The notes beneath the pieces were generated by a model. That model was given only the letters and a program-made list of their open reading frames with translations, had not been told where the DNA came from and searched no databases. From an uncultured Bacteroidota bacterium (lineage in GTDB: Bacteria; Bacteroidota; Bacteroidia; NS11-12g; UBA9320), in contig CAKZLB010000036.1 of the NCBI GenBank assembly GCA_937124965.1, forward strand, positions 273,678 to 337,677: a stretch of 64,000 nucleotides of DNA, read 5' to 3'. Numbering within the stretch: position 1 is the first letter of the stretch; each line of letters opens with the position of its first letter. Positions 54,382-62,088 of this stretch are shown in pieces. Position numbers and translations under genes: made by a program.

Positions 54382-55985
54382 TGTCAAGCCTCCTTGAAAT
54401 AAACAATTTATCGATTCAATTTCCGTCAAAAACGGGGTCTATTGAAGTCGTTCACAACCTTAACCTAAGCTTACAAACTGGCGAAATTCTTGGAATCGTC
54501 GGGGAATCTGGGTCCGGTAAGAGCGTTAGTTTACTTAGTGTAACGCGCTTAATCGACAACGCTATTCTTCAGTGCGAATCGATTAATTACAGAAAAGACA
54601 ATGGAGAAATAGTCGACCTAAGCAAGCTTCCCGAAGATGAACTAAGAAGCTTACGAGGCAACAAAATTGCTTATATTTTTCAAGAACCAATGACAGCGTT
54701 GCATCCACTTTTTACTTGTGGCCAGCAACTGTTAGAAGGCATAGAATGTCATCAGTCCTTAACCAAAGAAGAAGCCAGAAAAAAAGCGATTGATTTGTTT
54801 GAGGAAATGGATTTACCCAATCCTGAACGTGTATTTGGTAGCTATCCGCATCAGCTTTCTGGCGGACAACGACAGCGCGTAATGATAGCCATGGCGTTGG
54901 CAAATGATCCCGACATCCTCATTGCTGACGAGCCCACAACGGCATTAGACAGTGTTTTGCAGAAAAAATTAACCAAACACATGGTCGACATCTGTCGAAA
55001 ACGCAATACTGGATTGCTATTAATAAGCCATGATCTTCAATTAATAAAAGACTTTACCGACCGAGTGTTGGTCATGTATAAAGGAAATACGATTGAACAA
55101 GGCATCACGAGTGAAGTCGTTGAAGCCCCAAAAAGTATTTACACACAAAGCCTGCTTCAATGTCAGCCAAGTATTGAAAAGCATTCTATGGTTTTGCCGA
55201 CCATACATGAACTTGCAGATTATGAAAACGGCACCTTTATTCCAAAAACATTTGTGTCAAAGAGGTTTGAATTTCAACCAATTGAAACAAAACCAATTAT
55301 TGAAATTGAACATATTTCTAAAACCTTCCGTAAAGGGAATGAACGGACCAACGCATTAGTTGATGTTAGCTTTGATATTTACAAGGGAGAAACGTTAGGT
55401 CTTATTGGTGAATCTGGATGTGGGAAAAGTACTTTGTCAAAAGTGATTATACAGTTGCTCAACGCAGATGCTGGTAGGATTTTATACAACGGAGAAGAAG
55501 CAACTAGCAACCGAAAAACATTTGCAAAAAAAGTTCAAATGGTTTTCCAGGATCCATACTCTTCATTAAATCCGTCCATGAAGGTTGGGGATATTCTCTC
55601 CGAACCCATCATAGTTCATAAACTAGTCTCGGGCAAATCTGCTATTAAAAAAGCAGTTGAATCATTATTAGAAGAAGTTGGACTAACCGCCTCCGATTAC
55701 GGAAAATATCCGCACGAGTTTTCGGGTGGTCAGCGTCAACGAATCAGTATTGCTCGCGCATTGGCCGTTGAACCTGATCTGATTATTTGCGACGAATCAG
55801 TTTCAGCCTTGGATATTTCCGTTCAGGCACAAATTTTAAACCTATTCAATGAATTAAAGAGTCGACGCCAGCTGACATACCTTTTCATTTCTCACGATTT
55901 GAAAGTAGTGAGTTACATCTGCGACCGAATTATTGAAATGAAAGAAGGTCGACTATTAGATAGTCTATTTCTCTTCCCAAATTAA
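54381..55985 (+). CDS. Double ABC ATPase, peptide-transport type (DppD-DppF/YejF-like)
   Basis: 534 residues, GTG start at 54381. Two complete ATPase domains lie in one chain. The first has Walker A GESGSGKS, signature LSGGQRQRVMIAMAL and Walker B ILIADEPTTALD. The second (about 310-534) has GESGCGKS, FSGGQRQRISIARAL and LIICDESVSALD. The linker contains the oligopeptide-transporter C-terminal part of DppD. It would power a dipeptide/oligopeptide ABC importer whose permease genes are not nearby. Its 3' end overlaps the convergent lipoprotein gene by 21 bp. Confidence 0.94.
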   Translation: MSSLLEINNLSIQFPSKTGSIEVVHNLNLSLQTGEILGIVGESGSGKSVSLLSVTRLIDNAILQCESINYRKDNGEIVDLSKLPEDELRSLRGNKIAYIFQEPMTALHPLFTCGQQLLEGIECHQSLTKEEARKKAIDLFEEMDLPNPERVFGSYPHQLSGGQRQRVMIAMALANDPDILIADEPTTALDSVLQKKLTKHMVDICRKRNTGLLLISHDLQLIKDFTDRVLVMYKGNTIEQGITSEVVEAPKSIYTQSLLQCQPSIEKHSMVLPTIHELADYENGTFIPKTFVSKRFEFQPIETKPIIEIEHISKTFRKGNERTNALVDVSFDIYKGETLGLIGESGCGKSTLSKVIIQLLNADAGRILYNGEEATSNRKTFAKKVQMVFQDPYSSLNPSMKVGDILSEPIIVHKLVSGKSAIKKAVESLLEEVGLTASDYGKYPHEFSGGQRQRISIARALAVEPDLIICDESVSALDISVQAQILNLFNELKSRRQLTYLFISHDLKVVSYICDRIIEMKEGRLLDSLFLFPN

Positions 55986-56567
55986 ATAACCTTCAACGGC
56001 AATATTATCATCACCCTTGGCAGGTGAATTATTACATCTTAGTTGCGCTTTACCAAATTCCGAAACATACTTACTTTTGATTAATTTTAGTTCGTACTTT
56101 TCACTAGCAACTGGAGGATTACCATCATTATCCGGATCATACCCTTGATATTGACAATCATTTGGTGGGGCTCCTTCAGAGTAACTAAACGCAACGTCAT
56201 AATAGCCTAAATCAGGCCAATAATCTTGAAATTTATGCGGTGTATATTCTCGCGGAATAATGGTATCAATGTCTTTATCCCAAGCATGCACTATAGTAAT
56301 TCTCGGATAATTGGGCCCAAACTGTACGCGTAATTCAGTTGTTCGAGCGCCAGTATTCTGAACAAGCTTCTTACTCGTAATTGGCCCGATATCCACTCCA
56401 TTTACTTTCAAAAATTCTGTTTTAAAATCATTGTTAGATCCTCCGCCAGTGGTGGTATCCGCTATGATTGGTGCAGGATCGTCTGAGCCACATCCCGTGG
56501 TACTGAACATGAACGAGCCAGATAAAAGTGCAATGAATAGTAGATAAATTGATGTTTTTTGTTTCAT
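55965..56567 (-). CDS. Secreted lipoprotein, unknown function
   Basis: 200 residues. A lipoprotein signal ends in FSTTGCGSDD (Cys about 26), followed by a Pro/Thr/Gly linker and a probably beta-rich domain. That domain carries two internal Cys (one in NDCQYQGYDPDNDGN, one in LRCNNSP) and an Asp-rich DPDNDGN loop that could bind calcium. I do not recognise the family. It is convergent with the double ATPase, with overlapping 3' ends. Confidence 0.72.
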   Translation of the reverse strand: MKQKTSIYLLFIALLSGSFMFSTTGCGSDDPAPIIADTTTGGGSNNDFKTEFLKVNGVDIGPITSKKLVQNTGARTTELRVQFGPNYPRITIVHAWDKDIDTIIPREYTPHKFQDYWPDLGYYDVAFSYSEGAPPNDCQYQGYDPDNDGNPPVASEKYELKLIKSKYVSEFGKAQLRCNNSPAKGDDNIAVEGYLIWEEK

Positions 56568-56726
56568 ATTGTTTGTGTTTAACTGTTGAAGTCCAAGACT
56601 TTATTACAGTGGCAGAATTAAAAAAAAAAACGATTTATCCAATTAAAATTTTAAAAACAGTTTTTTATATTAAACGTTCGGTGATCGAATTACATAAAAC
56701 AAGTAGAATCATTCCTTCTTTGTGTA

Positions 56727-57281
56727 ATGGGAATAGGTGGATACAAAATAAGAAATCAGACTGAAATTCACTTTATCACGTTTGCAGTAGTGTATTGGGT
56801 TGATGTGTTTTCGCGTAAACAGTACAGAGACATTGTTGTGGATAGCTTACGTTATTGTCAACAGAATAAGGGATTAATACTTCATGCTTGGGTTATAATG
56901 ACTAACCATGTCCACTTTATTATTTCAGCTCAAGATGACTCAAAACTAAGCGACATTTTAAGAGATTTCAAAAAATTTACCTCTGTCCAGATAATTCGTG
57001 CCGTTACAAATAATCACCGAGAAAGTAGGCGAGAGTGGATGACGGAACGATTTAAAATAGCAGGCAGTCAAAATTCTAGAAATGAAAATTATCAATTTTG
57101 GAGACAAGACAATCACCCAATCGAACTGTCTAAAAAATTCATGATGTATCAACGCTTAAACTATCTTCATCAAAATCCTGTAAAAGCTGGTATCGTTGAT
57201 CTACCAGAAGAATACGTGTACAGCAGTGCGCGAAACTATATCGGTAAAACTGGTTTGCTTGATGTTGTGGTTTTGGAATAA
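56727..57281 (+). CDS. REP-associated tyrosine transposase (RAYT, Y1 HUH family)
   Basis: 184 residues. HUH single-strand nuclease of the Y1 class: the metal-binding HVH is at 61-63 in WVIMTNHVHFII, and the catalytic Tyr is Tyr146 in LNYLHQNPVKAGIV, followed by the characteristic YVYSSARNYIG. Other family blocks are IHFITFAVVYWVDVFSRKQYR and ILRDFKKFTS. Complete and apparently intact. It is a solitary, domesticated-type gene, ending four bases before a cluster of palindromic repeats (57285-57390) that are likely its substrates, as for REP/RAYT pairs. Confidence 0.9.
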   Translation: MGIGGYKIRNQTEIHFITFAVVYWVDVFSRKQYRDIVVDSLRYCQQNKGLILHAWVIMTNHVHFIISAQDDSKLSDILRDFKKFTSVQIIRAVTNNHRESRREWMTERFKIAGSQNSRNENYQFWRQDNHPIELSKKFMMYQRLNYLHQNPVKAGIVDLPEEYVYSSARNYIGKTGLLDVVVLE

Positions 57282-57284
57282 AAA

Positions 57285-57390
57285 AAAACTATCTGTAGTC
57301 TCAGACTACAGATAGTTTTGGTAGTCTGAGACTACAGATAGTTTTTTAGTTTTTAGACTACAGATAGTTTTTTAATCTGAGACTACAAAT
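57285..57390. repeat. Palindromic repeat cluster A (REP-like) between RAYT and T9SS cargo gene
   Basis: A 17-bp perfect inverted repeat is at 57285-57301 and 57303-57319 (left arm AAAACTATCTGTAGTCT, one-base centre). It is followed by further copies of the right arm ACTACAGATAGTTTT at 57331, 57357 and, degenerated (ACTACAAATAG), 57382; two have the palindromic head GTCTGAGAC. Flanking A/T runs make it a bidirectional terminator between the convergent RAYT and choice-of-anchor genes. The core CTGTAGTCT/AGACTACAG is shared with cluster B. Confidence 0.88.
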
Positions 57391-57395
57391 AGGAC

Positions 57396-60300
57396 TTACT
57401 TGACGATTATAAATCGGCCACTGGTTACAATTCCTTTATTTTCAACAGAATAAAAATAAATTCCAGATGTTGCAAACACATTTTCTGTTACAGTTATTTT
57501 TCCATTGAAACTCTCTGAAAGAATTTCAACACCAAGTTGATTGTATACTTTAACAGCTGCATCTTCCGTGTTATTTACTCGGAAAATCACATCATGTTTA
57601 CTTGGATTTGGATATACTTGAAGTCCAATAGACTCAGTGCTTAATTCTTCTACTGTTGCAATAGCATCTCCTAGTTCAAATATTGCTACAGACCCACTTA
57701 CTTCGTAGGTCACAACAAGTAAAGCCGTTCTATTTGGACTTTCACCTGCAGGTACAAAGGCCAATCCTTCAGGTGCTAAATCGCCTGAAGTACCTTGCTC
57801 AGGATCACCGCTAAAATCTCGGGTGTTAATGTATTTTGCGAAGGTCGGATTAGTTGGGTCGGTGATATCATACATTACAACCCCACCAACACGTTCTAGT
57901 CCAACAAAAGCATACATTTTACCATTAACTTCTCCTGTAATTACACCCTCTGGTTCAGGTCCTTTGTCATCACTACGTCCGTCAAAATCGTTTTCATCAT
58001 TGGTTGCATTAAAATTGTCAGGAATTCGTTGTGCAGTAATTTGCTCAAGATCATTTTTACTATCCCAAACCACAGAACCTGTACTTGCATTCCAAATAGT
58101 AAAAGACCGAGTACCATAACTATAAATCTCATCGTAGTCTCCGTCGCCATCCGTATCACCATCTACTAATGAAGCCTTTAAACGTCCAAGTTGAGCGTCG
58201 CTTTGCAATAAATCAGCATATGGAAATGCAGTAGGATCTAAATCAAGATCTTTTACACGAGTTTCGTCAATGAACGACAATACATCATCACCGTTTGATT
58301 CATATTCATATTCTCTTGCATCGCCTTCATTTGCCGTAATGAGATATGTAGTTCCATTAGAAACAAAAGATGTAATTGCGTCAGGTAAGTACATGCCTTT
58401 TACTGGCCATTGAGAGATTAGAATTGCATCATCACGATTACTTGCATCCATACCATTACCAGCTAACATGTGGTCTTTTGTTCCAAATGGAATAATTGAA
58501 GTAACCTCAGCATTGTTAATGTCAACTATCGCTAACGCATTATTTTCTTGACATGTAACATACGCGGTATTTCCCTCAATAGTAATGTACTCTGGCTCAA
58601 TGTCTTGTGCAAACGTAGAAAGGTTTCCATCAGCTTTATCACCTTCACCCATTGCAGAACGTCCGAAGATTCGAACACCTGCTGGAGGATTTGTATTAAA
58701 AGATTTGAAATCGGCAGTAGTTACTGTGCTGTTAGAAAGATCACCATCTTTTAAAGTAACAATACTAATACTTCCTTCAGGATCAGTAAGATAGTCACCA
58801 CTTGGTTCACCTTCGTTTGCAGTTAAGACTTTTGAACCATCTTCATTGAAAGTTATCATGTCAGGCAGTGCTCCAACGGTTACTTCACCTAATTTGCTAA
58901 AATCGATTGCAGAATAGAATTCTACTTTTCCTGGATCTTGTTTTGGATCAGATTCAACTGCTACTGCAACGATGTCGCCATACACTGCAACACTATTTGG
59001 CGAACCTCCCAGTGTAATTGACTTGCTAAGTGAAGGATTGGTCACGTCAGTAATGTTAAGTACCTGTATTTGATCACTGTTCGCATCTGTAAAGAAAACT
59101 TGGTTTCGTTTTGCATCCCACGCTGGAATCTCAGCTGCTGCTGCATCGAATACTGAACCTGGTACTTGATAAGTTCCTTTTAGACTTACTTTTAATACAT
59201 CCACAAAATTAGGTGCATCAGCATCGAGAATTCTTAGAGTTTTCAAAATACGTGTATCCTCATCTTCATCCGTTTCTTCCTCATCATATGGAGACGAGCT
59301 AGGAAACTTGGCCATCATGTATTCTGCGATTGCATCTTGCTCACCACCAGTAGAGCTAATATCCGAGCTTTTTCCTGGATCATTTGACAAAACTCCATCT
59401 GGATAATCCACTGGCTCGCCAAATCCTTGCCCGTCGTAATAATTTATACGTCTATTTGTAAAATTAGCAATTGTAAACGGATACGCGTCACCACCATTTG
59501 CTAAGAAGTTCAACGTTACTACATTAATTTTCGTTGAAGCGTCTACAACCAACTGTCCTTTCTCAACGATTGGCATTTTACTGCCATCAGGTCTTAAAAT
59601 AATCATTTCTCTAACGCGTTCTCCAGGAGTTTTTATAACGATAGAGTCACCGTTTGAACCATTTAGAACAGAAATTTCGCTGGCTTGGGCAAGCGGGTTG
59701 TACTGAATTGTCATTCCAGCAATCTGAGGAAATGCTCCTCCACTTGAACCTGGTGATACTCCAGACAATGAGTGTTCGATTACGTCTTTCAATTCTTGAG
59801 CTGTTAACGTAAGCCTTACTAAACCATTGTTGAATCTTAATGTTGCACGCAAGTGCCCTTCGGTAACAGCATTATTTGCTGGAGGAAAGAATTCGATATC
59901 TTCAGGATTGTTTGACCCTGGAGGTAGTTTAGATGTACCAATTTCAGTACGAATCCCACCACCATTTTTAATTGAAACTAAAACTGCTGAATCGTTTGCA
60001 GGGTTCAACAAATTGGCATACCATAAATTGGCATCTGCAGATAGGTTTCCTAAGTTGGTTTCTTGTGTTCTTACTTGTCCTCTTCTTCCGTCAAGATAAA
60101 CCTTAGAGTATCCAATTATATTTTGAAATTGTTGATTTATTACCGACAAAACGCTATCTCTAGCTTCTATTATGTCTGAATTTCGCGTACCACCTACGCT
60201 TGTAACATTTGCAGAAGTTGATGCGTATGCTCCACTTACGTCTGCATCAATCGAGCTTGTTATAAGGTTTCCATCAGCATCAAACTCGATAACCAAACGA

Positions 60301-61859
60301 CCTAAGTACTTGTAATCTCCGTCTACATTTACTACTGCAACTGGATCACCTGAAACATCCGTCGTTAAATATGGGTACGTTTCATCAAAGCTTGCATCAC
60401 TTCCAAGTGAGTTTGTGAACAACACATCATTTGCGTCACCCATTCGAGTGTTTGAACCACCAGCGACGATAATATCAACTCCATCTAATAAACTTGCAAG
60501 GCTTTTCTCTACAGATATCTGTTGCATGTGCGCCAATAAGATTATTTTATTCACGCCCTGTGCTTTCAATGAATCAACTGAGACTTGAATAATTTTTGCC
60601 AATTCTTTATTTGTCCAGTTACTTCCAGGAGAAACTGTCAAGTCACCTGTTGATGTAATAGACGACAGTGTTGGTGTGGAAGCACCAATCAATCCAATTG
60701 TTTCACCGTTTACGGTTGTTATTGCGTAATTAGCAACTTTGGACTTAAGATTAGTTACGTTATCACCATCTTTACCTTGTGCTCCTGAGAAATCCCAATC
60801 TTTCGAGAAGTCAATATTTGTTGCCAGCCAAGGAAACTCAGACCCAGGAAAAGTAACGCCATTGTTAGATTCTGATGAAAATGCTGCATCAAACAATTCT
60901 CCTGGACCAGCATCTAATTCATGGTTACCAATTGCACTAACCTGAACACCCATTTTGTTTGCAAAGAATACGTCTAAGTGACCAGGCTCATTGCTACCTG
61001 TCACACCACGAACTGCACTGTTTTCTGCGGCGTAAAAACGTGGTCCAGGAATAATAATATCTCCAGAAGTTACAAAAAGAGAGTTACCACCATAAGTCGG
61101 GTCTTTTTTAAATCCATCGACCAAACCAGAAAATTCATCCACAACATCAAGTGCTATTTCCTCATTTCCATCAACATCCGCGTAATGCAATAACTGAAGT
61201 GTAAAATTTTCAGCTGGAACTTTGCCTGGATTTGCAACATCTTCACCTGAATTTCCACCGCCAGTTGTTGAAGTCCATGATAAACCGTCAGTCGCACCTG
61301 AAAGCACCCAACTTGCTGGGTTTGCAACTGATGCGGAAATAGTTTTTAAATATATTGAACCAATTCCATCATCTGCTGGCCATGTCGTGCCATTGTCGTC
61401 ATATTCAACATGTGTAACTGCAAAATTAAACGCCCGAGTACCATCAGAATTTGTATCTTTTTCATAATCTGAATAACTACTCCAAACTCCAACATGATCT
61501 CCACCGTTTCCTAATGCCATATTTGACCAGTCACTCACAGTTGCTACTTCTATTGAAGAACCCCATGCTGCCTTGAAATCACTTTCAGAAATATCATCAC
61601 CATTGATTAATATAACAGTTCCACCAGCAGGAACCATCACATTTGCAACATTTGATGCTGATTGGAAAGATGAGTTTTCATCATCAACAACATAACCATT
61701 TAAGCTAATTGACGAAGATGTTGGATTGTGCAACTCTATCCATTCCCAATTGTCTTCTGTACTTTTGGGATTGTACATGAGTTCTGAAATTTTTACCTGC
61801 GCAGCCCCCTGTGTTACGAACACTAGGAAGGTTGCTACTACTATTATTATTTGCTTCAT
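57396..61859 (-). CDS. Giant T9SS cargo: lamin-tail, metallophosphatase-like and choice-of-anchor I domains
   Basis: 1487 residues. Signal peptide (about 1-20, ending TQGAAQV), then a lamin-tail domain (about 22-165; KISELMYNPKSTEDNWEWIELHN in pieces such as ISELMYNP and WEWIELHNP). A 5'-nucleotidase/metallophosphatase-like part (about 217-830) shows LLHYADVDGN, TSGDIIIPGP, GNHELDAG, LLAHMQQISV and IIVAGGSNT, then the C-terminal 5'-nucleotidase domain. A beta-propeller choice-of-anchor I domain (about 900-1390) and a T9SS sorting domain (about 1405-1487; LQVYPNPSKHDVIFRV, final GRFIIVK) end it. Probably a surface or secreted phosphoesterase acquiring phosphate. No frameshift seen. Confidence 0.9.
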   Translation of the reverse strand: MKQIIIVVATFLVFVTQGAAQVKISELMYNPKSTEDNWEWIELHNPTSSSISLNGYVVDDENSSFQSASNVANVMVPAGGTVILINGDDISESDFKAAWGSSIEVATVSDWSNMALGNGGDHVGVWSSYSDYEKDTNSDGTRAFNFAVTHVEYDDNGTTWPADDGIGSIYLKTISASVANPASWVLSGATDGLSWTSTTGGGNSGEDVANPGKVPAENFTLQLLHYADVDGNEEIALDVVDEFSGLVDGFKKDPTYGGNSLFVTSGDIIIPGPRFYAAENSAVRGVTGSNEPGHLDVFFANKMGVQVSAIGNHELDAGPGELFDAAFSSESNNGVTFPGSEFPWLATNIDFSKDWDFSGAQGKDGDNVTNLKSKVANYAITTVNGETIGLIGASTPTLSSITSTGDLTVSPGSNWTNKELAKIIQVSVDSLKAQGVNKIILLAHMQQISVEKSLASLLDGVDIIVAGGSNTRMGDANDVLFTNSLGSDASFDETYPYLTTDVSGDPVAVVNVDGDYKYLGRLVIEFDADGNLITSSIDADVSGAYASTSANVTSVGGTRNSDIIEARDSVLSVINQQFQNIIGYSKVYLDGRRGQVRTQETNLGNLSADANLWYANLLNPANDSAVLVSIKNGGGIRTEIGTSKLPPGSNNPEDIEFFPPANNAVTEGHLRATLRFNNGLVRLTLTAQELKDVIEHSLSGVSPGSSGGAFPQIAGMTIQYNPLAQASEISVLNGSNGDSIVIKTPGERVREMIILRPDGSKMPIVEKGQLVVDASTKINVVTLNFLANGGDAYPFTIANFTNRRINYYDGQGFGEPVDYPDGVLSNDPGKSSDISSTGGEQDAIAEYMMAKFPSSSPYDEEETDEDEDTRILKTLRILDADAPNFVDVLKVSLKGTYQVPGSVFDAAAAEIPAWDAKRNQVFFTDANSDQIQVLNITDVTNPSLSKSITLGGSPNSVAVYGDIVAVAVESDPKQDPGKVEFYSAIDFSKLGEVTVGALPDMITFNEDGSKVLTANEGEPSGDYLTDPEGSISIVTLKDGDLSNSTVTTADFKSFNTNPPAGVRIFGRSAMGEGDKADGNLSTFAQDIEPEYITIEGNTAYVTCQENNALAIVDINNAEVTSIIPFGTKDHMLAGNGMDASNRDDAILISQWPVKGMYLPDAITSFVSNGTTYLITANEGDAREYEYESNGDDVLSFIDETRVKDLDLDPTAFPYADLLQSDAQLGRLKASLVDGDTDGDGDYDEIYSYGTRSFTIWNASTGSVVWDSKNDLEQITAQRIPDNFNATNDENDFDGRSDDKGPEPEGVITGEVNGKMYAFVGLERVGGVVMYDITDPTNPTFAKYINTRDFSGDPEQGTSGDLAPEGLAFVPAGESPNRTALLVVTYEVSGSVAIFELGDAIATVEELSTESIGLQVYPNPSKHDVIFRVNNTEDAAVKVYNQLGVEILSESFNGKITVTENVFATSGIYFYSVENKGIVTSGRFIIVK

Positions 61860-61930
61860 ACCAGCCGCAAAGGAAATTTTAGTATGTTTAGTTAAGGTTA
61901 ATTTAAGGTTGTTGGTTGGTTAGCAAATAT

Positions 61931-62088
61931 CCTGTTCTAAGTCTGAGCCTGTCCTGTCCCTGTTCTAAGTCTCAGTTCCTGTTCTAAGTCTCAGTTCCTG
62001 TTCTAAGTCTCAGTTCCTGTTCTAAGTCTCAGTTCGTTCCTGTTCTAAGTCTCAGAGTTCCTGTTCTAAGTCTCAGACTTAGAACAGG
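61931..62088. repeat. Tandem/palindromic repeat cluster B overlapping the 3' end of a T9SS gene
   Basis: Seven copies of CCTGTTCTAAGTCT[CG]AG start at 61931, 61959, 61978, 61997, 62016, 62039 and 62060; four have an exact 19-base period. The last is followed by an inverted copy, giving a perfect 14-bp hairpin (62060-62073 with 62075-62088). The stop codon of the gene on the minus strand (TAA, 62081-62079) lies inside this inverted copy. The core AGTCTCAGACT and outer CTGT/ACAG match cluster A with four extra bases per arm. It occupies most of the 219-bp gap upstream of the choice-of-anchor gene. Confidence 0.9.

Noticed and set aside
57396..61859. Degenerate (dead) metallophosphatase because DxH and GHSH motifs are absent
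   Set aside because: The substituted motifs (ADVDG, LLAHMQQ, AGGSNT) look like subfamily features I recall from other proteins of the same architecture, so decay cannot be claimed.
61931..62088. CRISPR-like array of direct repeats
   Set aside because: Spacers are only 2-11 bases and not unique, the units are 17-19 bases, and no cas genes are present. It is a tandem/palindromic repeat, not a CRISPR.
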